This document shows positions 25,418 to 36,132 of a stretch of 64,000 nucleotides of DNA, piece by piece. The translations under genes were made by a program, and so were the position numbers. This DNA is from Scytonematopsis contorta HA4267-MV1. GTDB lineage: Bacteria > Cyanobacteriota > Cyanobacteriia > Cyanobacteriales > Nostocaceae. The first letter of the stretch is position 1, and each line of letters begins with the position of its first letter. Below the pieces are notes generated by a model. It was not told where the DNA came from. It was given only the letters and a program-made list of their open reading frames with translations, and ran no database searches. The DNA lies in assembly GCA_019359035.1 (NCBI GenBank), contig JAHHIC010000029.1, positions 124,001-188,000 of the forward strand. The letters run 5' to 3'.

Positions 25418-27295
25418 TTATTTTTTTCTTGGTATTCTATTTGCAGATGATGCTGGCAAAGACCGTAAATTATTTTGTTGTTGCTCTAATTTTTTCTTCT
25501 CTAATTTTTGCTGCTCTAATTTTTGCTTTTCTAATTTTTTCTTCAAACGCTCTTGAGCAATAGTTTTATTTTCTTGTGCTAAAATATTATTAGGGTTAAT
25601 TTTTAAGCTAGCATCAAAAAAAGCAATAGCCCCTTCAAACTTCCCTAATCTTAGTAAAGTTACCCCCTTCCCAGCTAAACTATTCGCATCATTGGGAGTT
25701 AAACTAATAGCACGCTCATAAGCTATAAGGGCTTCTTTATAACGCTTTAAATCTAATAACAATACACCCCGATTGTACCAACCTTGGGTTAATTCGGGAT
25801 TAATATCAATTGCTTTATCTACAGAAACTAGGGCTTCTGAATATCTCCGCAAGTGCCACAATACCACACTGCGATTTGCCCAGATATGGGCTACCACTGA
25901 TTTATCTGGTAACGAGTCACTATTCGCTAGTGCTTTATTATATGCTTCTAGTGCTTGGGGATAGCGTTTTAGTGTTCTCAAAATTCTCCCTTGATTGAAC
26001 CAGGCTTGTGCGAATTTAGGATTAATTTTAGTTGCACGCTCGCTACTAGCAATAGCAGTAGGAAATCGACCCATATACCATAATGTAGCTGCACGAATGT
26101 TCCAGGCTTCAGCATTATTAGGATTTAAAGCGATAGCTCTTTCTTGCGAAATTAATGCTTCTTCATAACGCGACAACCCTAACAGAGCAATTCCCCGTTG
26201 CGTCCATGCTTGAGAAGGATTTGCATCACCCCATCGATTGTCAGCTTGCAGTGATTTTTCTGCTGCTGTCAAAGCTACGTCGTACTTGCCTAATTTATTT
26301 AATGTCACGCTTTGACTTACCAGCACAAAAGCATAATTGGGGTTAAGTTTGACAGCAGATTCATAAGAAGCTAACGCTTGTTGGTCCTTTCCCAGTACTG
26401 ATAATAAATTCCCATGCTCAGCCAAAGAATTAACATCATTGGGATTAAAAGCTATTGCAGTATCAAAAGCTGAAATAGCAGCTTCTAGTTGTCCTAATTT
26501 TTTCCATATATTACCTTTTTTATACCAAACAATAGCTAAAGTACTATTATCTAATTTACTATTAGTTGCTAAAGCTAAATTACAAGAGGATTGTGCCTCT
26601 TCTAATTTATTTAAATTTGCTAGCGCTTGACACATTTCAATTAAAGCTAAAGCATCCCCAGGATTAATTGCCAAAACACGTTCAAATGATGTTAATGCCT
26701 CTTCATATTTTCCTAGTTTACTTTGTGCTAAACCTTTGGTGTATAGTGCAATCGCGGCTGTCCCATCTCCCCGATTAGCATCTCCTTGATTAGCATCCCC
26801 CCAATTGCCATCTCCTCTCAGTGCTAAATCGCAAGCGGCAATTGCTTCTTCATTTTTACCTAAATTAAATAATGCTTGACAGCGTTGAGAATTAGCCTGT
26901 GAGTTATTTGATTGGTTATTTGATTGATTATTTGATTGATTATTTGATTGGTTATTTGATTGCAAACTAATAGCACGCTCGGCTGAAACAAGTGCTTCAG
27001 CAAACTTTCCTTGTCCTAATAATATATTTGTCCGTTCTAACCAAATTTGGGGATTATTCGGTTTAATTGTAACTGCTTGATTGCAAGCTACGATTGCTTC
27101 TTCATATTTCTTTTCATTGCCTAGCAATTTACATAACTTTGCCCAATAATCAAAATCTTTTAAGTCTAATTGTTGCTGTTGCGGTTGCTGCGCTAAAGAA
27201 TTTATAGGAAATAACAAGTTAATAATTACTAACATGGAAGTTAGCAACCAAGTGTAACTTATTGTTTTTGTCTGACGGATTTCCAATAAATTCAT
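25418..27295 (-). CDS. Secreted tetratricopeptide-repeat protein
   Basis: The 625-residue protein has an N-terminal signal sequence (TWLLTSMLVIINLLFPINSLAQ). It then carries about a dozen TPR units recognisable by their NPN/A..W..RG..L..LGKYEEAL..YE.A..L.PN rhythm, and a Lys/Gln/Glu coiled-coil tail (KLEKQKLEQQKLEKKKLEQQ). Unit linkers carry a NQSNNQSNNQSNN run and an NWGDANQGDANRGD micro-repeat, both probably from repeat expansion. It is likely a periplasmic scaffold. The convergent MinD-like operon and the divergent CHAT gene suggest, but do not show, a joint role. Confidence 0.88.
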   Translation of the reverse strand: MNLLEIRQTKTISYTWLLTSMLVIINLLFPINSLAQQPQQQQLDLKDFDYWAKLCKLLGNEKKYEEAIVACNQAVTIKPNNPQIWLERTNILLGQGKFAEALVSAERAISLQSNNQSNNQSNNQSNNQSNNSQANSQRCQALFNLGKNEEAIAACDLALRGDGNWGDANQGDANRGDGTAAIALYTKGLAQSKLGKYEEALTSFERVLAINPGDALALIEMCQALANLNKLEEAQSSCNLALATNSKLDNSTLAIVWYKKGNIWKKLGQLEAAISAFDTAIAFNPNDVNSLAEHGNLLSVLGKDQQALASYESAVKLNPNYAFVLVSQSVTLNKLGKYDVALTAAEKSLQADNRWGDANPSQAWTQRGIALLGLSRYEEALISQERAIALNPNNAEAWNIRAATLWYMGRFPTAIASSERATKINPKFAQAWFNQGRILRTLKRYPQALEAYNKALANSDSLPDKSVVAHIWANRSVVLWHLRRYSEALVSVDKAIDINPELTQGWYNRGVLLLDLKRYKEALIAYERAISLTPNDANSLAGKGVTLLRLGKFEGAIAFFDASLKINPNNILAQENKTIAQERLKKKLEKQKLEQQKLEKKKLEQQQNNLRSLPASSANRIPRKK

Positions 27296-27454
27296 AACAT
27301 TGAAAATATTTTCTAATTTTTGCGTAAATTCTTATGCACAAATTTTCATCTGATATCTTGCACAAAAATAGTAGCCAAAAGTCGAATTGATTTAAGGTAA
27401 GTAAGAATGCCAACCTAGGCACAGCACTTTCTATTGCACAGCATAGCGCGTTTT

Positions 27455-30400
27455 ATGAAGCCAGCAATTTCTCTTATCATTACCGTTTATAACAGAGAGC
27501 GTTATCTGAAAGCAGCAATAGAAAGCATTTTGGCACAAAGCCGTGGAGATTTTGAACTGCTGATTTGGGATGATGGCTCTTGTGATGGTTCAGCAGCAAT
27601 AGCCCGTGAGTACTCAAAGCTAGATAGTCGCGTGCGGGTAATAGAAGCAGAACATTTGGGACGAGCATTAGCATTGAGTGCTGCGATTGACCAAACAAGT
27701 GCTCCTTATCTAGGTTGGGTAGATAGCGATGATTTATTAGCACCAACAGCACTAGCTGAAACAGCCGCTATTTTGGATAGAAAACTAGACATAGGTTGGG
27801 TTTACACAGATTATCTAGATATTGATGCAGAGAACAATATTCTTAGTTACGGTTATCGTAGTCTAGTGCCATATGGTACTAAAGAACTATTAAGTCAGTT
27901 CATGACGTTTCACTTTCGGCTAATTCGTCGAGAAGTTTATAACTTGGTAAATGGTATTGATGCTGGAACAGATACGGTGGAAGATTACGATTTGTGTCTA
28001 CGTTTATCAGAAGTAGCGGAAGTTTGGCACATAGCTAAGCCGCTATACTACTACCGAGCGCACGTAGAGAGTTTATCCCATACACATCGATACGAGCAAA
28101 TCAGAAAGTCTCATCAATCTGTGAAAAAAGCGCAGCAAAGAAGAAAACTACAAGGGAAAAATAAAAAAACAAAAATAAAAAGTGGAATTTTAGCTTTATT
28201 ACTTTTGCCTTTTAATTTTTTATTTTTTAGTGTTTCTGCCCTTGCTCAGACAATTACCGCTCAAACAATTACACCTGCTAACGATGGTACGGGAACTGTT
28301 GTTAATCCTAACGGTAACAATATAAATATTACTGGTGGTAGTTTGAGTGGTGATAGAACTAATCTATTTCACAGCTTCTCGGAGTTTGGACTTAGCCCAA
28401 ACCAAACTGCTAATTTTCTTTCTAACCCATCGATTCAAAATATTTTAGGACGAATTACTGGAGGAAATGCTTCATTCATTAATGGTATTATATCTGTTAC
28501 TGGTGGCAATTCTAACTTATTTTTAATTAATTCTTCAGGAATTATTTTTGGCCCGAATGCTTCTCTAAATTTGCCTGCGTCTTTTACCGCCACAACGGCT
28601 AACGCCATTGGTTTTGATAACAATTTGTTTAAAGCTAATAGCTTTAATGGTAATAGTTTTAATGATTATGTAAGACTCAATGGTACACCTAACAGCTTTA
28701 TATTTAACAGTAATGCGGTCAGTGCTATTTTTAATCAAGGTAATCTTGGAGTTACAGCAGGTAATAATTTAACTTTACTTGGTGGTACAGTTGCTAGTAC
28801 GGGTAATTTGAACGCTCCAGGTGGTAACATTACCGTGGCTACCGTACCAGGAAAAAATTTGGTGCGGATTGGTATCCCAGGAAACCCTCTGAGTTTAGAA
28901 ATTCAACCTATCAATACCTTTTCTACGTTGGACACTCAAAGCAGTGTAAGTAATGTAAATAACTTACCTGCACTACTTACAGGTGGAAGAGGTGGGAACG
29001 CTACACAGTTAAGGGTTACAGGTAATGGAAATGCAGAATTAAGTGGCTCTGGTTTACGTGTTGAAAATGGTGATGTGCTAGTTAGCAAAGCATCCGCTGC
29101 TAATATTACCCTTTCAGCAACAAATAATTTGATATTACCAGAAAGTCAGCTTTCTACCACTGGCAATATGAATTTGCTAGCTGGAAATACGGTCTTAGCT
29201 CGTGATAGTATTACTAATCCTTTCTTTGCTACTGCGGGTGGCAATCTCTACATTCGTGGTAATCAAAAAATTGATATTTTAACGCTAAATCATCTCCAAA
29301 TAAAGCCATTTGTGAGTGGTGCTGATTTCACTTTAGTCAGTGATGGAATTATTTCTGGTGATGCTCATTTTACCAGTGGTGGTAAATTTTCAATTCTCAA
29401 TTTACAAGGACAAGCTGGCAAGTTTACTAGTTTTTATGACCCAATAATTAGTTCTAATCAAGATGTTATTTTAGGTAATTATACAGGAGCTTCACTAAAG
29501 GTAGAATCCAGAGGTAGCATTACGGCTGGAGATATTACGATAACGGAACCAGATTTTTTCCTTTCAGGCTTTTGTGGCAATAATACTTGTTCTTCTGATG
29601 CACAAATATTAGCAAATCAACCAGCTTTGATATTCAGGGCTGGCTTGAACACCTTACAAGAAGCTGGTAATTCTGGCAATTCTACCAGCGTTAATTTTAC
29701 AGCCAATACTGGTCCATCATCACCTGCAAATGTAACTGTTGGCAATATTTCTATCGGTGAAGATATTTTCGGCTTCAGTTATGGTCAACCACTAATAATT
29801 ATTAATGCTCCAGGTAATATTCAAACTGGTGATATTAATGCTCTAACCACAAGCTTTACATCTGGAACAGATGGTAGAGTAGAATTAACTTCTGGTGGCA
29901 ATATTAGAACGGGTATTATTGATTCATCTGCATCAAATGAGGGACCTGCTAATGCTAGTGCGGTAACGCTACAAGCTGGAGGCAATATTCTTACTGCTGC
30001 AATTAATTCCAGAGCTACGGGAACTAATACCAGGGGTGGAGAAGTAAGATTACGAGCGGGGGGTACACTTACAACAGGTGCAATAAGGACCTCGGCTTTT
30101 TCCTTTGGAGGTTCACAGCCAGCCGTCAGTGGTGCTGTTACTTTAGAAACATCACAACCGGGGGGTAACATTACCTTCAACACCATTAATACTTCAGCTT
30201 CACAGTCGGGTCGCAATCCTATAGCTACAGCTACTACTGGTGGTAATGTTAACATTTTTGCTAATGGGCTTGTTCGGGGAATTAGAATAATTGGAAATGA
30301 TGAAATCAGTACAAATCAAACCATATTTACTGGAGCCACGATTAACCCTTTAAGTACAAATGGGGTTGTAAGTATTACACATGATGGCGGAGCAAACAAT

Positions 30401-32368
30401 GTACCATTTATTGTTGGTAATGCCAGTGTTAATGGTACGGCAGGAAGTATCGATACTGGAACAACACAAATTACCTCCACATCACCAATAAACACATTTC
30501 CAGTGTTAGCAAACGGTGGACTTGCGGTTGGTACTCCTAACGGAATTTCCATTACCTCTATTAACGCTCCACCGACTTTAACTGTAAATACCCAGTTACC
30601 CACGACCCAGCAAAATCAACCAATCACATTTAGATTTGGGGATTTAAATCCAACTAGAACTGATACTAATCAAGACAATACCACTATTGTTTTTGATACA
30701 TTAACTGCTGGAAGCCTGACTTTTCAAGATGGAACTTCTGTCACGTCCGGAACAGTTTTGTCTGCAAATGATGCGCTAGTTTATACACCACCCTCTGGAG
30801 TATCTGGGCAAATTCCGGCTTTTAGTATCAGAGCGAGTGACGGCGTTTCTGTTTCAGCACCGCAGCAATTAGCCATCAACGTTGCTTCCCCACCACCACC
30901 ACCTCCACCACCACCACCACCCCCACCCCCAGAACCAGAACCAGAACCAGAACCTAAACCAGAACCTAAACCAGAACCTAAACCAGAACCTAAACCAAAA
31001 CCAGAAGAAAAATTACCAGACAATACTCCAAATCCAGAAGAGTTGCGAATGCCCTCTACAAGGTTAGAACCTGTTTTATACAGTAGTAATAATCAAGGAG
31101 TAGAACTGGACACGAGTATAGGTGCTGTTGATGAGCAATTTACTAACCAATTTACTCAGTACTTAGGTATAAATGAACCAAAAATTACATTCCTTCCCGA
31201 AGCTCGCGATATCCTACAAAAAGTAGAAGATGCAACAGGTATTAAACCAGCGCTGGTATACATTTCCTTTGTTCCGTCAACTTCAGCACCAGTTAGTGGT
31301 GTCAAGCAAACTAGGCCAGTTATAACCAAGGCGGAAAGCGATATACTCGATATCGTTATAGTCACAGCAAAAGGAAAACCAATTCGCAGAGCCGTTTCTC
31401 AAGCAACGAGAAAGCAAGTTTTGCAAATTGCTCGTACCTTTACTAGTCGAGTCACTGACCCAGAAGTGGGTGACGCTTATAAAAAGTCAGCACAACAACT
31501 ATATAATTGGCTCATCGCTCCAATTGAAAGCGATTTGAAAGCGCGAGGAATCAATAATCTTGTATTTATTATGGATACAGGCTTGCGCTCTTTGCCAGTC
31601 GCTGCTCTTTACGATGGGCAACAGTATTTAGTAGAGCGCTACAGCGTTGGTTTAATGCCAAGTCTCAGTCTCACCGATACCCGCTACATCGATATCAGAA
31701 ACGCCGAAGTTCTGGGCATGGGCGCATCGCGATTTGAAGACCAAAAGCCTTTACCTGCTGTACCTGCAGAATTAAATTTTATTACCAAGCAACTGTGGCG
31801 AGGTAACTCTTTTCTTAACGAAGCCTTTACCCTCAAAAACCTGCAAACCCAACGCCAGCAAAGACCTTTTGGCATTGTTCACTTGGCAACTCACGGAGAA
31901 TTTAAGCCTGGTGCATCCAGTGAGTCTTACATCCAATTATGGGACAAGCAGTTAAGAATGAACCAACTACGACAACTAGGCTGGAATGACCCTCCTGTAC
32001 AGTTAGTAGTTTTGAGTGCTTGCCGTACAGCCTTGGGAAGCGAAGAAGCGGAGTTAGGTTTTGCCGGCTTTGCTGTTCAAGCTGGAGCCAAATCAGCACT
32101 TGCTAGCCTTTGGTATGTTTCTGATGAAGGTGCCTTCGGTATGATGGCTAATTTTTACGAACAATTAAAAAAATCTCCTATCAAAGCAGAAGCACTGCGA
32201 CGAACACAAGTGGCAATGCTTAAAGGGCAAGTGCGCTTAGAAGGTGGAAAACTGCGAACTGATGATGGGGATGTAGAGTTGCCCCTAATCCTTAAGGAGT
32301 TAGGCGACAAAGATTTAAGCCATCCCTACTTTTGGTCTGCATTCACTATGATTGGTAACCCTTGGTAG
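27455..32368 (+). CDS. Glycosyltransferase - haemagglutinin-type secretion - CHAT protease fusion
   Basis: One unbroken frame of 1637 residues from the ATG at 27455. Residues 1-215 are a GT2 glycosyltransferase (ISLIITVYNRERYL, IWDDGS, WVDSDD). Residues 241-264 form a signal-peptide-like helix ending SALAQ, followed by a filamentous-haemagglutinin/TPS secretion domain (LFHSFSEFGL, NSSGIIFGPNA) and a long Gly/Asn-rich beta-helix. A proline run and a PEPEPKPEPK spacer follow (about 1145-1190), and then a CHAT domain from about 1290 to the end with catalytic-type His in HLATHG (1480) and Cys in LSACRT (1523). FHA-CHAT proteins are common in cyanobacteria; the added GT2 is odd. An in-frame GTG at 28121 could start a separate secreted protein, so this may be two overlapping products. 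Confidence 0.8.
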   Translation: MKPAISLIITVYNRERYLKAAIESILAQSRGDFELLIWDDGSCDGSAAIAREYSKLDSRVRVIEAEHLGRALALSAAIDQTSAPYLGWVDSDDLLAPTALAETAAILDRKLDIGWVYTDYLDIDAENNILSYGYRSLVPYGTKELLSQFMTFHFRLIRREVYNLVNGIDAGTDTVEDYDLCLRLSEVAEVWHIAKPLYYYRAHVESLSHTHRYEQIRKSHQSVKKAQQRRKLQGKNKKTKIKSGILALLLLPFNFLFFSVSALAQTITAQTITPANDGTGTVVNPNGNNINITGGSLSGDRTNLFHSFSEFGLSPNQTANFLSNPSIQNILGRITGGNASFINGIISVTGGNSNLFLINSSGIIFGPNASLNLPASFTATTANAIGFDNNLFKANSFNGNSFNDYVRLNGTPNSFIFNSNAVSAIFNQGNLGVTAGNNLTLLGGTVASTGNLNAPGGNITVATVPGKNLVRIGIPGNPLSLEIQPINTFSTLDTQSSVSNVNNLPALLTGGRGGNATQLRVTGNGNAELSGSGLRVENGDVLVSKASAANITLSATNNLILPESQLSTTGNMNLLAGNTVLARDSITNPFFATAGGNLYIRGNQKIDILTLNHLQIKPFVSGADFTLVSDGIISGDAHFTSGGKFSILNLQGQAGKFTSFYDPIISSNQDVILGNYTGASLKVESRGSITAGDITITEPDFFLSGFCGNNTCSSDAQILANQPALIFRAGLNTLQEAGNSGNSTSVNFTANTGPSSPANVTVGNISIGEDIFGFSYGQPLIIINAPGNIQTGDINALTTSFTSGTDGRVELTSGGNIRTGIIDSSASNEGPANASAVTLQAGGNILTAAINSRATGTNTRGGEVRLRAGGTLTTGAIRTSAFSFGGSQPAVSGAVTLETSQPGGNITFNTINTSASQSGRNPIATATTGGNVNIFANGLVRGIRIIGNDEISTNQTIFTGATINPLSTNGVVSITHDGGANNVPFIVGNASVNGTAGSIDTGTTQITSTSPINTFPVLANGGLAVGTPNGISITSINAPPTLTVNTQLPTTQQNQPITFRFGDLNPTRTDTNQDNTTIVFDTLTAGSLTFQDGTSVTSGTVLSANDALVYTPPSGVSGQIPAFSIRASDGVSVSAPQQLAINVASPPPPPPPPPPPPPPEPEPEPEPKPEPKPEPKPEPKPKPEEKLPDNTPNPEELRMPSTRLEPVLYSSNNQGVELDTSIGAVDEQFTNQFTQYLGINEPKITFLPEARDILQKVEDATGIKPALVYISFVPSTSAPVSGVKQTRPVITKAESDILDIVIVTAKGKPIRRAVSQATRKQVLQIARTFTSRVTDPEVGDAYKKSAQQLYNWLIAPIESDLKARGINNLVFIMDTGLRSLPVAALYDGQQYLVERYSVGLMPSLSLTDTRYIDIRNAEVLGMGASRFEDQKPLPAVPAELNFITKQLWRGNSFLNEAFTLKNLQTQRQQRPFGIVHLATHGEFKPGASSESYIQLWDKQLRMNQLRQLGWNDPPVQLVVLSACRTALGSEEAELGFAGFAVQAGAKSALASLWYVSDEGAFGMMANFYEQLKKSPIKAEALRRTQVAMLKGQVRLEGGKLRTDDGDVELPLILKELGDKDLSHPYFWSAFTMIGNPW

Positions 32369-32598
32369 TAGATGGAATGCCAATAACCCACAACTAATCG
32401 GAGTAGTGATATAGTATCAAGCCAACTTACAATATTTTGACTCTAATGAGCATAATGGATTAAACTCTGTTATGATAAATAACTGCGGCATTCGCTTTCA
32501 GTCTTTGCGTTACTGCCTATCCTGCACTTCAAACTTTTCGCGTCCGCCTCAGACTGATGCCGCCATTGGCGACAGGCCGATGTTATTTCTGGAGTACT
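32369..32598 (+). promoter_or_regulatory. Leader region of the DEAD-box helicase gene
   Basis: The 230 bases before the helicase contain TATGATAAAT (about 32471) as a possible -10 and then about 120 bases of untranslated leader, ending in a TTCTGGAGTACT ribosome-binding site. Long leaders are known on cold-induced helicase mRNAs of cyanobacteria, so regulation at the RNA level is possible. No known motif was identified. Confidence 0.35.
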
Positions 32599-33957
32599 AT
32601 GTCCTTTTCCACACTCGGCTTGTCCAATGAAATTATCCGTGCAGTTACCGAGCGGGGGTACACCAAACCAACGCTAATTCAGATGCAGGCTATCCCTGCT
32701 GTATTATCGGGTGGTGATTTACTAGCTGGTGCCCAAACTGGTACTGGTAAAACCGCAAGCTTCACACTGCCACTTTTGCATCGCTTGTCATCGTCCGACA
32801 ATAGCCTCAAAAGCACATCTAGTGGATACCCACCGATTCGAGCGCTAATTCTTACCCCAACTCGCGAACTCGCCGCACAGGTACAGGAAAGCGTTTATGA
32901 GTATGGTAAATATCTGAATTTGAGGTCGATAGCGGTATTTGGCGGTGTCAGCATTAGTCCGCAAAAACGGCGTTTGAGAAATGGTGTAGATATTCTCGTG
33001 GCTACACCCGGACGACTTTTAGACCATGTGCAGCAGGGTACGGTGAACCTTTCTGGTGTTGAGGTTTTGGTTTTAGATGAAGCAGACCGAATGCTAGACA
33101 TGGGCTTTATTGGTGATATCCGTCGCATCCTTTCGCTTTTGCCTAAACAGCGGCAGAACTTGCTATTTTTCGCCACATTTTCCGACAAAATTAAGGCACT
33201 CGCCACTGGGTTGCTCAATTGCCCAGCAACGATTGAGGTAGCACCTCGCAACGTTACCGCTGATACAGTGGCACAGAAAGTATACCAGGTAGACCACGAC
33301 AAAAAGCGCCAATTGCTTGCTCATCTGATTAAGCGAAAGGAGTGGTATCAAGTGCTAGTGTTTACTCGCACTAAGCATGGGGCTGACCGTTTGGTTAAGC
33401 AGTTGACAGAAGACCGCATTCAAGCATTGGCAATTCACGGTAATAAAAGCCAGTCGGCACGTACCCACGCTCTGACAAAGTTCAAGAATGGTACTTTACA
33501 GGTTCTGGTAGCAACAGACATTGCTGCGAGAGGTCTTGACATCAGCGATTTGCCTCACGTAGTCAACTTCGATTTGCCCAATGTACCAGAGGACTATGTT
33601 CATCGCATTGGTCGTACTGGTCGTGCCGGTGCGAAAGGTGAAGCTGTATCGCTGGTGTGTGTTAGTGAATATCAACTGTTGGCGGATATTGAAAAACTGA
33701 TTGCACAGAGGTTACCTAGAGAAGAAATTGCAGGCTTTGGCCCTAACCCACACACCAAGCCCGAAGAAATTCAACCTGGGCGTAAACACAGACCCAAAAG
33801 TGAACTGAGTCAACGAACCGCTCGCTCTAGCCCTAAATCATCACCACGAAAATCGACTAAAAAATCAGCTAAAAAATCGTCAGCGCAAAACGTAGTTGGT
33901 GAGCGTAAATCTGGGAATAAAAAATCTGCTTCGCGCCGTTCTGCTAAACATGATTAG
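32599..33957 (+). CDS. RhlE-like DEAD-box RNA helicase
   Basis: I start at the ATG at 32599 (GGAG eight bases upstream) rather than the earlier in-frame start at 32557, because [20 protein letters not shown] matches the family's N terminus. The product has 452 residues with the Q motif ([10 protein letters not shown]), [21 protein letters not shown], and FATF in place of the usual SAT motif III. Helicase C follows, with [11 protein letters not shown] and [10 protein letters not shown]. The last ~75 residues are a Lys/Ser-rich unstructured tail (KKSAKKSS), typical of cyanobacterial cold-shock helicases of the CrhR/RhlE group. The FATF motif is a mild deviation. Confidence 0.92.
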   Translation: MSFSTLGLSNEIIRAVTERGYTKPTLIQMQAIPAVLSGGDLLAGAQTGTGKTASFTLPLLHRLSSSDNSLKSTSSGYPPIRALILTPTRELAAQVQESVYEYGKYLNLRSIAVFGGVSISPQKRRLRNGVDILVATPGRLLDHVQQGTVNLSGVEVLVLDEADRMLDMGFIGDIRRILSLLPKQRQNLLFFATFSDKIKALATGLLNCPATIEVAPRNVTADTVAQKVYQVDHDKKRQLLAHLIKRKEWYQVLVFTRTKHGADRLVKQLTEDRIQALAIHGNKSQSARTHALTKFKNGTLQVLVATDIAARGLDISDLPHVVNFDLPNVPEDYVHRIGRTGRAGAKGEAVSLVCVSEYQLLADIEKLIAQRLPREEIAGFGPNPHTKPEEIQPGRKHRPKSELSQRTARSSPKSSPRKSTKKSAKKSSAQNVVGERKSGNKKSASRRSAKHD

Positions 33958-34210
33958 ATAACTTTCTATTAGCAAGCAACATGCTGGCACTACCAATAAT
34001 TTATGCCTTACCTGCGGGCACACCTATGCCTCACCGAGGCACGCTACGCGAACGGTGAAGGGCACGCTGGGGCTAGCATGAATCATTTAAGACTGTTATA
34101 GTTTCCAGACTAATGTATCCACATTAAACTAATTTTTATAGGCGTAAGATGTCAGTAGGAATAAATATGATAATTTAATTAATTTACACTAATAATTTTA
34201 CTCCTAGCTA
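33958..34210. repeat. Intergenic region with palindromic GC-rich repeat
   Basis: No gene is seen. Positions about 34010-34065 contain a chain of short GC-rich palindromes (GCCTCACCGAGGC, GGCACGCTACGCGAACG), a type of dispersed repeat often seen in cyanobacterial intergenic DNA. The rest is AT-rich. Confidence 0.4.
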
Positions 34211-34822
34211 TTAATTATTTTTACCTTCTCTAATTGCATTTACTAAAATACCTAAAATTTTCTTGATATCTTTTATGTAATACTCGCTTAAGTCAATCGA
34301 AACCACATTTTCTTCTAACTTCAAAAACTGCCAAATAGTTCCAATAGTAACAACTCCGTAAATTGTCTTGATTGGATTTCCCTGCTGTTCGTTAAATAAT
34401 TGTGCTGCAACCATTTCGGCAATACATTGTGCTAAACCTAATTTCAAATTTTCGTTTTTAGTCTCCACAAGGGTAATTACAGGTGCGCGAACGAAAAGCT
34501 GTTCTTTATAAAGACTCAAAATAAAATCACAAAAACCATTTAAACCCCTTTCTGCATCTACAGTAAAATCCACACCAGAAAATAAACTAATTTCACTATT
34601 AAATTTCCGCCTAACTTCTAGTAAAATTGGGGTAATTATCATTTCAGAACGTGCTTTTTTAGAGTTAATAGAAACAGCTAAGTCAATATTTTCTTTAAGG
34701 ATTGTAGCCAGTAAGTCGCTATAATCTTCCTCTGGTATTTTTGCGAAGAGTCCAGATATTTCATTTATACTTAACCCAAAAGTTTTAATAACTCCACTCA
34801 ATTTAAATTCGCTGTAAGACAT
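34211..34822 (-). CDS. Hypothetical protein, PD-(D/E)XK nuclease-like
   Basis: The 203-residue protein has the spacing of a PD-(D/E)XK core: a GLNGFCDFIL aspartate, then a hydrophobic strand and VETKNENLKLGLAQCIAEM (E-x-K followed by a helix). The first ~80 residues are helical. Similar proteins are scattered in cyanobacterial genomes and resemble restriction-type nucleases, but no methylase is present here. The function is not established. Confidence 0.6.
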   Translation of the reverse strand: MSYSEFKLSGVIKTFGLSINEISGLFAKIPEEDYSDLLATILKENIDLAVSINSKKARSEMIITPILLEVRRKFNSEISLFSGVDFTVDAERGLNGFCDFILSLYKEQLFVRAPVITLVETKNENLKLGLAQCIAEMVAAQLFNEQQGNPIKTIYGVVTIGTIWQFLKLEENVVSIDLSEYYIKDIKKILGILVNAIREGKNN

Positions 34823-35333
34823 TTTGTTAACCTAAGGTAAAAATGGAGAAAATGTTTCTTAGACTGGGGAAAAAACGTTGCAAGTAACTTGATGCACAAG
34901 GGCTAATATCTTGTTTTTATTTGTCCATTTTGTTACTAATTTGTCCAATATGTAACAATAAAATTTTATCTAGTATCGCGTCTCTTAACCGGGTCACGAT
35001 TAAGCGCACTATTGATAGTAGCGATTTCTGTGCCATCTGGCCGCACTGGGGATGAAAATTTACAGCAAATTTCAAGTTAAATACAAGCGAGCGGTTCGGG
35101 ATACCCACCCCACAAGAGTTTGACATTAAACCTATGTTCCCTATTTACCTGCAAACTGCCGTAATTCTGGCTTTAGCTCAACGTCCCTTCGTGCTTTTGA
35201 ACTGCTTAATAAACTGTCAAGAGTATCTTGGAAGCTTTGAGCTACTAAGATTTATTCGCTCTCAAACTGAGTTTAGGACTATAATTATCATATCATCTCT
35301 TATTTGACTTCCCAACTAAGGAAGGTTACCTAA
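34823..35333. other. Non-coding 511-base gap
   Basis: The gap contains the start region of the nuclease-like gene (about 34823-34860) and, on the other end, an AAGGAAGG-type ribosome-binding site before the split gene at 35334. A 69-residue minus-strand frame at 34917-35126 has no recognisable domain and I do not consider it a gene. Nothing else was recognised. Confidence 0.35.
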
Positions 35334-36132
35334 ATGTCTGTAGTTTTAGAAGGTATTACAACGAAAATTATTTTAGAAACGGAAAATAAAATTTCCCGTG
35401 CAATAAATGCTCTCAACAATTTATCCGACTTCCAAGAAATTCAAATTAATCCGCAACAATTAATTAATTAATATAATATCTAGTTTACAACGATTATATT
35501 TACGTGTCGAGCAAGCTCCTCTATTAGGATTGAAACTGGAAGCTTATCGAAAATTTCAAGAATATATTATTCAAGTTATAAACCAATATAGCGAGCTATT
35601 ACCACCGCCTTTAGCTCAAGATATTGTAGCACTTGAATTACAAAGTCAAGCTTCAATTGATTTAATCAAAACACAAATTCTTATATTAACAGCATTTTTA
35701 AATAGTCACGACGAATTAAATAGTTTTAAAAGTTTCTATGAAGGGTTGAAACATTTACAAACTTTTGTAGAGAAAGTCGGTAATTCTTTATCTAAAAATG
35801 CAAGAAATTTATTGCAAGCGACTTTAGAGGATATCATTTACAGCGATTTTTTTCAAAATAATGACTTTGGGCATTTAGTTGCCAATCAAGAAGATAAAGA
35901 AGAAAGTAAAAATTATTTGAAATCAATCAGCAATTTAACAAAAGCTATTTTATGGGATGTTCATAAATTACAACCAAATACATCTATAGAGGAATTCAAT
36001 AGTATCGATGAGCTTTGGTCACACTGGGATACTACTTATAAGACGGAGGAAGTTGAGGCATCATTAGAATTATTTGAAAATGCTATTGATGAAGAACGTC
36101 GTCAGCGAAATGGAAGAACTTTATTTTCATGA
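35334..36132 (+). pseudogene. Helical protein gene split at a TTAA tetranucleotide repeat
   Basis: An ATG at 35334 (AAGGAAGG upstream) opens a 45-codon frame (MSVVLEGITTKIILETENK...) that stops at 35469 inside a run of TTAA units. The +1 frame starts right there and continues as ISSLQRLYLRVEQAPLLGLKLEAYRKF through to 36132. Removing one 4-base unit would join the two into one uninterrupted helical protein of about 265 residues. Its stop overlaps the PIN gene ATG, as in antitoxin-toxin pairs. It could be a pseudogene or a phase-variable gene; a fresh slip is more likely than old decay because no other stop is seen. Confidence 0.65.

Noticed and set aside
34917-35126. 69-residue minus-strand frame
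   Set aside because: No ribosome-binding site, no recognisable domain, odd composition.
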